From DATLMR01 sp035634255 (GTDB lineage Bacteria > Acidobacteriota > Blastocatellia > UBA7656), in assembly GCA_035634255.1 (NCBI GenBank), contig DASQDI010000107.1, positions 1 to 64,000 on the forward strand: 64,000 bases of DNA, in the 5' to 3' direction. The notes below the pieces were generated by a model. That model saw nothing but the letters and a program-made list of their open reading frames with translations, was not told the origin of the DNA and did not search any database. Made by a program: the position numbers and the translations under genes. Of this stretch, positions 43,999-52,793 are shown piece after piece. The number at the start of each line of letters is the position of its first letter. The stretch's first letter is position 1.

Positions 43999-46900
43999 TT
44001 AGAAGAAGTACTTCAGGCCGAACTGGATCGTGCGCTTCGGCACTCTCGTGTCAACGAACAGGTTGCGATTCGTGAGCGGCTCCGCTTCGAACCCCGCGAA
44101 GAACAGCTGATGCACGGGGATGCCGAAGTGAGTCCTGTTGAACAGGTTGTACACTTCGGTCCGGAATTCGAGCGAGTTCCGGTCGTTGAACCTGAAGCTC
44201 TTGTTCACCGAAAGGTCGACCGTCGCCACTCCGGGGGCGCGGAAGTTATTTCGGCCCGAGGTGAGCAGGTCCCCGCCCGACGGGTCGCTTATGCGGTCCG
44301 TCAGGTTGCCGTCGAGGTTCAGGTCGCAGCAGAAGAGCAGGGTGTAAGGCTGCCCCGTCTGGAACTGCCCGATGCTCGCGATCTGCCACCCGCCGAGGAA
44401 ATCGTTCTGCTTCCAGAATGGCAGGTCCCAGATCAGGCTGTAAGCGAACCGATGGCGCACGTCGAAGTTCGCCGACGCGCGCTCGGCGCGCAGGTTGAAC
44501 GGGTTCTGCGGCAGGGCCGGAGCGCCTTCTAAGTCGAACAGGTCCGACACCTCGTCAATCGCATGTGACCAGGTGTAAGCGGTCGTGAACTGGACCCCGT
44601 GCGCGAGCCGCTTGTTGACCTGGACCTGAAGCCCGTGGTAATTCGAATTGGCGTCCGACTCTATCGTCGTGACCGCGCCGAGCAGGGGGAATGGCCGCGC
44701 GCTCGTGCCCGTAGCGCCGAGTGCCGGGGGCACCACCGTCCCGAAGAAGCCTGGGAAAGACGGGAAGTTGGGCAGGCTGCTCTCCGGCACCGCCAGAATA
44801 TTGGTCACGACCGGGATCGCGTTCGGGCCGAGGTTCGGCGTCCCGAGCCTGAGCAGGTGCACGCCTTTGGTCCCCACGTACCCGACGGAAAACAGGAAGT
44901 CGCGGGCGAGCTCCTGCTCGAAGGTGAGACTCCAGTGCTGCGCGTAAGGGGTCTCAAGGTTCGACGCGGGGAGCACGAAGCCCGGCCCCGACGCGAGGTT
45001 GTTATTCAGAGCGAGCGCCGTCAGGAAGATCGCGGGGTCCCCGAACAGAGCCCGGTTGTAAGTGTTCAGAGTCCCCGGAGCGGCGAACTCCGCGGGGTTG
45101 ATCGACTGAAGCCTCGTCTGGCCTTCGGACGGCCCGCCCCTCGTGCCGAGCCCCGCGGTGTTCACGGTCAGGAAGCTCGGGAACACGTTGCGGGACTGGC
45201 TGATCACCGCGCCGAGAATCTGGTCATAATAAATGCCATACCCGCCGCGGATCGAGGTCCTCCCTTCTCCGAACGGGTCCCACGCGAAGGCGACGTGCGG
45301 CGCGAAGTTGTTGTTGTCCCTCTCGTAAATGCGGTCGCGGCCATCGAGTATCTGTTCCAGCCCGGAGACTCCGAAGGCCTGCCTCTCTATGCTTATGAAC
45401 GTCGCGACCTCGGGCGAGTCGAAGGTGGACTCGATGCGGTCATTCATCTCCGAGGGGACGGTGTTGAGCTCGTAGCGCAGGCCGAGCGTGAGCGTGAAGT
45501 TGGGCCTCACGCGAATCTGGTCAGAGAAGAAGAAGTTGTGCTGCCAGTAGCTGAGCCCGATGGTCGAATCCGGCACCAGGGCCTGGGTCTGGAAGAAACC
45601 GGTGGGCGCGCCCGCGGCCGCGAAATCCCTCCCGAGCAAGAAGCCCCCCACGTTGCTGCCCTGCTGCGTGCTGATCTGTTGCGGGGAGAGGTCGGCCGCC
45701 GCGCTGAACACCGCGAGCGGCCTGAAGTTCCGCTCCAGGAAGCTGTTCAGCTGCGTGCGCCTTATGTCGAACCCGGCGGTCAGGCGGTGATTCGTCAGGT
45801 TCAGGACGTAGGTGTCGGCGAGCTGATAGGTGTTGTTGGTCCGCCCCTGCGGGAAGAAAAAGACATCCGTGCCTATCGGGCTGAAGCCTGACACCCTCAC
45901 CTGACCGAGCGGTCCCGTCAGGTCTTCGGTGTCGAACCCCGACGGGCCGAGGTTGAGGAAGAGAGGGTTGTTGCCCGGAAGCGACGCATTCACTATGAGC
46001 GGCGCGTTCAGCAGGAACGGCTGGCCGGGGAAGCGGTCGCTTTCGAGCAGGGCCGAGTTGCGCACCTCATCGAATTCGAGGTTCGTCCTGCCGTACGAGA
46101 GCCGCAACTGATTCGACGACCTCGACGAGAGCGCGCTGTTGAAAAACAGGGAGAGGTTCTGCGTGCGGACCCTCGGCTCCAGCGAAGAGAATAGCGCCTC
46201 GCCGGTCACGGGCAGGATGGTCCGGTCCTGCGTGAAGTTGTACCTGCCGGTCAGCAGGTGGTCCTGGCCGATGTTGTGGTCGAGCCGGACGGAGAAGATG
46301 TTGCCGTCGGCGTCGGCGGGCAGGACTTCCGTGTAGGTGTAATCGCCGTACGGCCCGAGCGGGTTGTTCGGGAACGGGAAGAGGCTGAAGAAGGCGCTGC
46401 CGGTGAGCGACGCCGGGAAGACCGGGTCATTGTTCACGGTCCTCAGGCCCACGTCCCCCCTTCTGAAGAGCCCGCGGTCGGCCACGGTCGGCACCGCGAA
46501 GTGGGACTCCTTGCTCGCGTTTATGTCCTCGCGCTCGAACGCCACGAAGAAGTGCGTCCTCTGCCTGGCTATCGGGCCGCCGAGCACGAAGCCGTACTGC
46601 GCGCGGGTGAAGGGGTTCTCGCCGCCCACGGGGTTATCGACCGTCAGGGGCTGGCCGTTTAATAAGACCTGCCTGCCTCTCGACCTCAGGGCGAACTCCG
46701 CCGGGCCGCCTTCGAAGTCGAAGACATCGCGGGCCATCAACCGCCTGTCGGTCAGGAAGCCGTAAGCTATGCCGTGGAAGCCGACCCCGCCCGAGCGCGA
46801 CACCGCATTGACCTGCGCGCCCATGTTGCGGCCGAATTCCGGCAGCGGCAGCAGGGTGGCTATCTGAAATTCTTGTATGCTCTCGATAGGCTGCGGCACG

Positions 46901-47622
46901 AGGGTCGTGAAGCCCTGCCGGCGCACCCCGATGTCTTCGTCGTTGTTGTCGGAGCCATCTATCGTGAAGTTGTTCGCGCGGCTGCGCAGGCCGTTGACGG
47001 AGAACTGCCCCGACGTGCCGACGCCGGGGCCGACCCCCGGGCCGACGACCCCGCCGATGGCGAGAGGCGGGGGCACGACCCCCGGCTCGAGGAGCGCCAG
47101 CTGGTCGAAGGTGCGTATGCCCGCGAGGGGGAGCGCCAGTATCTGCCGCCTGTCGTAGTTCCCTCCCCTCGTCGCGTTCGAGGTGTTGACGAGTTGTTCG
47201 AAGTTCTGCTCGCCGGTCTGCTGCGCGGTCGGGGTGGTGGCCGGGGTGCTGGCCCGCCTGAGGCCGATGGGCGGCGGCTGAACAAGGTTCGTCTTCGCGA
47301 GGCGGACCCGGAAATTGTTCGTGGTCGAAAGCGGGTCGGTCTCGTACCCCTGAGCGGTGGCCGACAGCTTGTAGAGCCCGGGCGGCAGGGTGGCTATGAA
47401 ATAGTTGCCCTCCGCGTCGGTTATCGTGGTGCGCTCAAGCTCGGTCTCTTCATTCAGTACTGAGATGACGGCCTGGGCTACGGGCGTGCTCGTGCCTATC
47501 TCATAAACTCGGCCTTGGATCGCCCCTGTCGTCTGCCCTTGCGCAAGAGCAATGGCGGCGCAGTTGGCCACCAGACATACGGAAATGAACAAGCAAAACA
47601 ACTTCGGGCCTATCTTGGACAT
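43999..47622 (-). CDS. TonB-dependent receptor with carboxypeptidase-regulatory-like domain (Oar-like)
   Basis: This is a 1207-residue outer-membrane protein. A signal peptide spans about residues 1-28. Next come a CarboxypepD_reg-like Ig fold (about 30-115, GAIQGRVYEIGTSTPVAQAV, DAEGNYFIATLPPGLYKLSA), a plug domain (about 150-300, FTIDGSDNNDEDIGVRRQG) and a long beta-barrel ending in the aromatic LKYFF. No TonB box can be confirmed. Such large Oar/TonB proteins are abundant in Acidobacteriota and are thought to import glycans or other large nutrients. I place the start at 47622, where AGGAG precedes ATG; upstream codons are not needed. No susD or transporter gene adjoins it. Confidence 0.9.
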   Translation of the reverse strand: MSKIGPKLFCLFISVCLVANCAAIALAQGQTTGAIQGRVYEIGTSTPVAQAVISVLNEETELERTTITDAEGNYFIATLPPGLYKLSATAQGYETDPLSTTNNFRVRLAKTNLVQPPPIGLRRASTPATTPTAQQTGEQNFEQLVNTSNATRGGNYDRRQILALPLAGIRTFDQLALLEPGVVPPPLAIGGVVGPGVGPGVGTSGQFSVNGLRSRANNFTIDGSDNNDEDIGVRRQGFTTLVPQPIESIQEFQIATLLPLPEFGRNMGAQVNAVSRSGGVGFHGIAYGFLTDRRLMARDVFDFEGGPAEFALRSRGRQVLLNGQPLTVDNPVGGENPFTRAQYGFVLGGPIARQRTHFFVAFEREDINASKESHFAVPTVADRGLFRRGDVGLRTVNNDPVFPASLTGSAFFSLFPFPNNPLGPYGDYTYTEVLPADADGNIFSVRLDHNIGQDHLLTGRYNFTQDRTILPVTGEALFSSLEPRVRTQNLSLFFNSALSSRSSNQLRLSYGRTNLEFDEVRNSALLESDRFPGQPFLLNAPLIVNASLPGNNPLFLNLGPSGFDTEDLTGPLGQVRVSGFSPIGTDVFFFPQGRTNNTYQLADTYVLNLTNHRLTAGFDIRRTQLNSFLERNFRPLAVFSAAADLSPQQISTQQGSNVGGFLLGRDFAAAGAPTGFFQTQALVPDSTIGLSYWQHNFFFSDQIRVRPNFTLTLGLRYELNTVPSEMNDRIESTFDSPEVATFISIERQAFGVSGLEQILDGRDRIYERDNNNFAPHVAFAWDPFGEGRTSIRGGYGIYYDQILGAVISQSRNVFPSFLTVNTAGLGTRGGPSEGQTRLQSINPAEFAAPGTLNTYNRALFGDPAIFLTALALNNNLASGPGFVLPASNLETPYAQHWSLTFEQELARDFLFSVGYVGTKGVHLLRLGTPNLGPNAIPVVTNILAVPESSLPNFPSFPGFFGTVVPPALGATGTSARPFPLLGAVTTIESDANSNYHGLQVQVNKRLAHGVQFTTAYTWSHAIDEVSDLFDLEGAPALPQNPFNLRAERASANFDVRHRFAYSLIWDLPFWKQNDFLGGWQIASIGQFQTGQPYTLLFCCDLNLDGNLTDRISDPSGGDLLTSGRNNFRAPGVATVDLSVNKSFRFNDRNSLEFRTEVYNLFNRTHFGIPVHQLFFAGFEAEPLTNRNLFVDTRVPKRTIQFGLKYFF

Positions 47623-48020
47623 TTTTTTCTTCTCCTGGTTATGCCTCAGCAGGCAGTAGTGCGATTCCGTCATTCAATTACGAAATATTATTTTCACGAA
47701 GCAGGTTCGCAACCTTGGGGTATCGTCGATACTTGTGTAGCTCCACCGCAGCAGCCCTTACGAGATCGGACCAGTTTTACAGACTCGCCGCCTGATGATC
47801 CGAGGAAACTTTGAGAAGGGATTTTACCCTCCCGGTGACAAGATTATTATGCCTTAGGATATAGAGCCTCTGGCATAGTTCCCACACCTGCGCAGGATAC
47901 TTCACGGGGACATGGCTGTCAATCCGAAAACCCCGGAGAGAGGGGCGGAGGGAGGGAGATAGTTCGAAGGCGTGGAAGGGGGGCGGGGGCGGGGCTCGCG
48001 CCCGCCCCCACAACGTTTCA
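47623..48020. other. 398-base region upstream of the TonB-receptor gene
   Basis: Holds the receptor promoter and the 3' end of the caspase gene. The stretch 47655-47900 is AT-richer than the genes around it. No small gene, riboswitch or convincing promoter boxes are visible. A GC-rich hairpin near the caspase stop is listed separately. Confidence 0.5.
47985..48009 (-). terminator. GC-rich hairpin after the caspase gene
   Basis: GGGGGCGGG (47985-47993) pairs with CCCGCCCCC (48001-48009) over a seven-base loop, starting 11 bases past the caspase-protein stop on the minus strand. No T-run follows, so termination efficiency is uncertain. Confidence 0.6.
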
Positions 48021-50942
48021 TCAGGGCTGGTTCACGGGAGTTACGTTCAGGAAATAGACCACGACCTCTTCGTCTCCGCTCGCGGCGAAGCCGACCGACC
48101 CGTAAGAGAAAGTGCCGTCAGACATGGCGCTCAGGGGTTGCGGCCCCTCGGATTTCGGAGCGCTCTTGAGCTGGATCGAGTGCCTGATCGTAGGCCCCCT
48201 GGCCTCGACGATGATATGGAATTTCTCGTCCGGGCGGCTCATGTCCTCCACCACCCGGTCCGTCTTGAGCAGCCTCACCTGCCCGTCCTGACAGATGAAG
48301 CTGCGGAAGGTGTTCGGGGCCGAGCCCTTCGGGCCGGAGAGTTGGAAGAGGTAATAGTTCTTCTGGTCCCTCGCCCGGACGACCCACGCCGCGCCCTTGC
48401 CGTTGGCGAGGCTGATGTCGAACTCAAGTTTGAAGTCCTTGTAAATCTGATCCTGAAGCAGCCCGAGGCCCGCCCCCCGCACGAGCATCCTCCCGCGGTT
48501 GACCTGCCACGTGCCCGGAGCATTCCAGAACTTCAGGCCTTCGAGAAAGTAATCCGAGAACTCGGGGGAGAAGCTGACGCGCGTGAGCTTAAGCTCGACC
48601 GTAGCCTCGCCCGCCGCCAGCACCCTCTTCTGCTCCGACACGTTATACTCGGCCTTCACGGCCCTGATCGTGTGCTCGCCCGGAGGTATGTCGATCAGGC
48701 CCGTCTTCCCGGCCTCGGTGGTCTTGCCCTTGTACGTGCCATTTATATAAATCTCGGTGCCGGGCTCGCTCTTCACGACCAGGTTGACGAACGCGGGCTT
48801 GTAGGCCACGGGCACGGGCATGCTCATCCCGCCCTTGACCTCGATCTTCTCCTCCCACGGGGTCGCGAAGGTCGGCTGCGATATCTGCACCGCGTGCGTG
48901 CCCGCTGGCAGGTCTTTGAGCTCGATCTGCTTTTTGGAGACCGACAGTTTCGCCTGCGCGGGCTTCCTGCCGTTGACCAGAATGCTCACGTCCGGCTCGA
49001 ACGTGCCTATCAAAGTTATCGAGCCCGTGGTCGGGACGAGGTCGATGGGGACGAAGCTCACGGGCTGGCCTTCCTGAATCGTGACCCGCTCGTTGTAAGG
49101 CAGGTAGTTTTCGGCCGTGACCGCGACCTCATACGTGCCCGGGGCAAGCTCGGCGCGGAACTCGCTGTTTTCGCTCCGGCCCTGCCGCCTGACCGCGCCC
49201 TGAGACTTGATCACAACGTTGGCCGCCGGGACATTCGTTCGCATTATGAACAGGGCGTTCCGGTTGACCGTCGCGGGCGCGGTCTCCGGCTTGACCTTCC
49301 GCGTCAGGGCCAGTTCCAGTTCCGCCGCGCCCGCGTTCAGGGTCGCGGCCCTCTCGACGGGCTCATAGTCGCCGCTCACGGCCCTCACCTTGCGGAGACC
49401 CGGCTCGATCTCTATCGGCCTGCTCCTGCCGGACTCGGTCACCTGATCCCGCAGAACGCCATCAACGTAGACCAGAGCCCCCGGCGCGCTCTTCACCGTC
49501 AGACTTACCATCTTCCGCCTGAAGATGACCGGGAAGGAGGTCGTCGCGCCCCCCTTGACCTCGATGCGCTCCTCCCACGCCTCGTTCGCGGCGTTCGAGA
49601 GCCTGATCGTGTGCCGCCCTTCCGCGATGTCCGACAGCTCGATCTCGCTCTTCGACTTGTTGATGCTGGCGGGGACTTTACCGTCGACCAGCACGTTCAG
49701 GTCGGGCTCGAATGCCCCGACCAGCGTGATCGAGCCCGTGGTCGGAACCAGATCGATGCGCTCGAAGTCGACCGCCTGCCCCTCTTCGACGACTATCTTC
49801 CCATTGTACGGGCGGTACTTCGCCGCCGAGACCGTAACGTCGTACGTGCCGGGGGAGAGGTCGAGGCTGTACTTGCCCTTCTCCACCCTCCCCTCTTGCC
49901 TGAGGCTGCCGTCCGGCGACTTGATCGCGACCGCCGCGTCGAGCGCGTTCGTGACGACAAAGAGCGAGACTTTGGACCTGACCTTCGTCGCGACCTCTGG
50001 GACCGTCTCGGCTATGACGAGCCGCTCCGGGTCGTAATAAGAAATCTCCTCGACCGGAATCTGCTTCAGCCCTTGAATGGCCACGCGCTTCGGCACGACC
50101 TCCTTGACGTACTCGACGAGGCTCTTAAGAGTCACCTTCCCATTGCCATCGGCCGCCGCGCCCCTGAGCCCTTCGACGATTGCGGACATGAAGAAACCCT
50201 GATTCTTCCCCGAGTCCTCGAACGCCTCTTCGCCCTCCTGCGCGGCGAGCAGCTTCGCGACGGCGGTCGTGTCGGAGGTCACACCCGGCCTGTTGGGGTT
50301 GACGCGGATGCCTCTCGAATAAATCTGGCTGACCCGGTTGGGCTTCGGCGTGGACCTCCCGCTCCTCGGGTCGCTCCGGCATGCGTCCAGGAGCATCACG
50401 GTCTGCTTCACCCCCGCCGAGTTGATCGTGTCCATTATCCCCGACCAGCTCACGGCCGTGTCTTTCAGGACCCTGAGGTCGGTACTCAGCCTCGCGTCGG
50501 ACCCGAGCAGGAACGCCTGCCCGTCAAGCTCGTACCCGTGGCCCGCGAAGGCCATGAGGAAGAGGCCGTCTTTGCCCGCCAGCCGCGTAAGCGTCGACAT
50601 GTAATCGAGGATGATGTTGCGGGTCGGGTGCATCTCCTTCGGGTTGTCCGTCGCGAGCAGCACGATGTGATCCGAGGGGAACCCCGCGTACTTCTTGAGC
50701 GCCTCCGCGATCATGATGGCGTCGTTCGACGGGGCCTTGAGCGAGTATATGCGAGAGTCGTCGTACTGGCTGACTCCGATTATCAAGGCGTACCGCTTAC
50801 TGCTCGGCGGCCATTCTTTAATCATGTCGCTGGCGGTCCTGCCGCGGACCTGAGCCTGGGCGGCCCCGGCCGGGCCGCCCGTCGGGGAGATCGAAATCAG
50901 CATGACGACCAGCGAAAGGGCTAGGCAGAAATGTTTTTTCAT
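48021..50942 (-). CDS. Exported caspase-family protein with two PEGA-type modules and a LamG/DUF1080-like end
   Basis: This is a 973-residue protein. A signal peptide spans about 1-28. A metacaspase-like p20 domain (about 45-290) has catalytic His135 in AFAGHGYEL and Cys188 in LLDACRSDP, giving the expected dyad. Two tandem modules follow (about 320-555 and 555-790), each a carboxypeptidase-regulatory-like strand set plus PEGA-type repeats (VYVDGVLRDQ, IYINGTYKGK). A C-terminal jelly-roll domain (about 800-973, WQVNRGRMLVRGAG) resembles DUF1080/LamG. The start is chosen at the MKKHF leader; an ATG 12 codons upstream is also possible. It probably acts in the periplasm or on the surface; substrate unknown. 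Confidence 0.85.
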   Translation of the reverse strand: MKKHFCLALSLVVMLISISPTGGPAGAAQAQVRGRTASDMIKEWPPSSKRYALIIGVSQYDDSRIYSLKAPSNDAIMIAEALKKYAGFPSDHIVLLATDNPKEMHPTRNIILDYMSTLTRLAGKDGLFLMAFAGHGYELDGQAFLLGSDARLSTDLRVLKDTAVSWSGIMDTINSAGVKQTVMLLDACRSDPRSGRSTPKPNRVSQIYSRGIRVNPNRPGVTSDTTAVAKLLAAQEGEEAFEDSGKNQGFFMSAIVEGLRGAAADGNGKVTLKSLVEYVKEVVPKRVAIQGLKQIPVEEISYYDPERLVIAETVPEVATKVRSKVSLFVVTNALDAAVAIKSPDGSLRQEGRVEKGKYSLDLSPGTYDVTVSAAKYRPYNGKIVVEEGQAVDFERIDLVPTTGSITLVGAFEPDLNVLVDGKVPASINKSKSEIELSDIAEGRHTIRLSNAANEAWEERIEVKGGATTSFPVIFRRKMVSLTVKSAPGALVYVDGVLRDQVTESGRSRPIEIEPGLRKVRAVSGDYEPVERAATLNAGAAELELALTRKVKPETAPATVNRNALFIMRTNVPAANVVIKSQGAVRRQGRSENSEFRAELAPGTYEVAVTAENYLPYNERVTIQEGQPVSFVPIDLVPTTGSITLIGTFEPDVSILVNGRKPAQAKLSVSKKQIELKDLPAGTHAVQISQPTFATPWEEKIEVKGGMSMPVPVAYKPAFVNLVVKSEPGTEIYINGTYKGKTTEAGKTGLIDIPPGEHTIRAVKAEYNVSEQKRVLAAGEATVELKLTRVSFSPEFSDYFLEGLKFWNAPGTWQVNRGRMLVRGAGLGLLQDQIYKDFKLEFDISLANGKGAAWVVRARDQKNYYLFQLSGPKGSAPNTFRSFICQDGQVRLLKTDRVVEDMSRPDEKFHIIVEARGPTIRHSIQLKSAPKSEGPQPLSAMSDGTFSYGSVGFAASGDEEVVVYFLNVTPVNQP
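48580..49977 (-). repeat. Tandem duplication of a 711-bp module inside the caspase gene
   Basis: Two copies of about 237 residues lie head to tail. Matching landmarks are exactly 711 bases apart, for example GAGCCCGTGGTCGG at 49021 and 49732 on the plus strand. At protein level TTGSITLVGAFEPDLNVLVD matches TTGSITLIGTFEPDVSILVN, and SAPGALVYVDG matches SEPGTEIYING. The copies have diverged, so the duplication is old. Confidence 0.85.
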
Positions 50943-51084
50943 GACGTGTATGACTCTCAACTCTACTCCATTCATCACAATACTCTTAAACGAGTGCTCT
51001 CGATGCGGGGTTCGCGATCTTTACGGATGCTACAGATGTTAAAGATGGGGCCGAGTCAGTGTCAAGACGCCTCGTCGCGGCGGG

Positions 51085-52647
51085 TCACCCGAACGGGGCG
51101 CGGTCCAGTTCCAGGTAGCCCCGCTCTATCATATTCGCCACGAGGTGCGAGAAGTCATTCAGGTCGATGTCTTCGGGCAGCATGGAAGCCGCACGCGCAT
51201 TCTCGAAGACCTCCGCGACCGTCTTCCCGCCGTCGAAGTTCGAAGTCACGGGCATCGCCCACAGGTCGATCCTGGTCGCGGCCTGAAATGGCCTCTCGGT
51301 TTCGAGGATGACTTCCGACGCGACGAGCGTCCCCTGCTGAATCGTGTAAGTCACCTTCACCTGCAAGCTGTTCCCGAGCCGCGGCCGCAGGCCCGCGATG
51401 GCCGAGGCCAGTTCGCCGCCCGCCTCTTTCCGCGCCCGCCACCTCTGCCAGCCCAGCATCCATTCGAAGCAGGAGCCGTCCGTGAGCGCGCCGAGCCGCA
51501 GGTGTTGAGTCAGCGCGGGGGGCCCCGCCTCGCCCCCCTCTTCCCGCCCGGCCCGCCTGTGAATCGTCATCGCGCCATAGACGAGGCGGCGCATGCCGTT
51601 CTTCCTGAACAGGGCGATCCACTGCGGGGACTCCGACGGGTCGAGCGGCCCCGCCCGCTCCGCCAGATCGTTCGCCAGCTTCTCGGGCAAGATGTCTCTG
51701 AAGAGGGCGAATATTATGTCGAATTCGCTCCCATGATCCGAGAGCCAGCCGCGCAGTCGCGACTCGAACGGCCCTTCCGTCGTGTCCCACCCGGCGCTGA
51801 CGCAGTAAAAAGTCCCGCCCGGCCTCAGGAATTCCGGCACGCCTTCGACCACCGCCTTCACCAGTTCCTCCCCCGTCGCGCCCCCGTCCCGGTATATGAA
51901 CGTGTTCGACAGCGAAGGCATGTAAGGGGGGTGAGAGACTATGTAATCGAAAGTGCGCCCCTTCATCGCCGAGTATAGGTCGCTTCGCACCACCTCGACG
52001 TTAAGGCAGCGGTTGAGCCTGCGGTTGAACTCCGCGAAGTGCGTCGCGCGCGCGGTGATGTCGCTCGCGACCACGCGCTCCGCGTGGCGGCTGAGCACGA
52101 GCGCGGCCACGCCCGAGCCGGAACAGAGGTCGAGGGCGTCGCGCACGGGGCTCAGGCGAAGGTTCTTCAGAAAGCGGAGTGTGCCTAAAAAAATGGGCGG
52201 GAAGACAACGTCGGCGGGCGGGATAAAAGGCGACCCATCAACATTCTTGTACCGGTCCGACGCGATCAGCAGGCCCGCCACCGGAGAGATCAGCACCGTC
52301 GCAAAATACGCCTCGCCCCCGTCCGCCCGGACGACCCTCAGCACGTCGAGCCCGAGCAGGAGGTCGAGCGACGCTTCATCCAAATACTGCCCGGCCTCCT
52401 CGCGCCCGATGGCCTCCATCAGGAGGAAGAGTCTGATCAACAGCTTCACCCTCCCCGGGAGGTCCGTCGAAGGGTCGGACTCGTCCAGTTTCGTTTCGCC
52501 CAGCCTCGAAAGGTCTGAAATCTTCAACGCCCGGCAAACGGTCTGCTCGTCGAACCCCGAGGACCTGAAGAGAGACTCAAGTCGCTCGAATTCCTCAGGG
52601 CTCCCCATCTTCAACGGGAACTCGTCGTTCGTCTGTTCAGCGGTCAT
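51085..52647 (-). CDS. Class I SAM-dependent methyltransferase with HemK-like core
   Basis: This is a 520-residue protein. An N-terminal helical domain (about 1-150, LETKLDESD region and LLLGLDVLRVVRAD) is followed by a Rossmann methyltransferase core with motif I LDLCSGSGVAALVLSRHA, motif II VVASDITARATHFAEFN and the catalytic-loop motif SHPPYMPS, which corresponds to NPPY of HemK/PrmC and N6-methyltransferases but with His instead of Asn/Asp. The C-terminal third (about 330-520) is unique. It could be inactive or target another atom. It diverges from the T6SS sheath gene with 146 bases between. Function is unknown; the T6SS link is only by position. Confidence 0.75.
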   Translation of the reverse strand: MTAEQTNDEFPLKMGSPEEFERLESLFRSSGFDEQTVCRALKISDLSRLGETKLDESDPSTDLPGRVKLLIRLFLLMEAIGREEAGQYLDEASLDLLLGLDVLRVVRADGGEAYFATVLISPVAGLLIASDRYKNVDGSPFIPPADVVFPPIFLGTLRFLKNLRLSPVRDALDLCSGSGVAALVLSRHAERVVASDITARATHFAEFNRRLNRCLNVEVVRSDLYSAMKGRTFDYIVSHPPYMPSLSNTFIYRDGGATGEELVKAVVEGVPEFLRPGGTFYCVSAGWDTTEGPFESRLRGWLSDHGSEFDIIFALFRDILPEKLANDLAERAGPLDPSESPQWIALFRKNGMRRLVYGAMTIHRRAGREEGGEAGPPALTQHLRLGALTDGSCFEWMLGWQRWRARKEAGGELASAIAGLRPRLGNSLQVKVTYTIQQGTLVASEVILETERPFQAATRIDLWAMPVTSNFDGGKTVAEVFENARAASMLPEDIDLNDFSHLVANMIERGYLELDRAPFG

Positions 52648-52793
52648 AGGTCATCAACCTTTCCTCAAAGTGACGGCCGCCTCAACGCGCGCGCTCGAAG
52701 GCCCCGCGCCTCCGACAAGTCAGCTTGGTGCTCGCCCGCCCTCGTCGTATAATGCGGCTTGCCCATCACGAGTCATAAAGGAGTGATTCGGCA

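Noticed and set aside
48138..50924. Plus-strand open frame of about 930 codons opposite the caspase gene
   Set aside because: Antisense shadow created by high third-position GC; no ribosome binding site or recognisable domain, and the minus frame has a clear caspase dyad.
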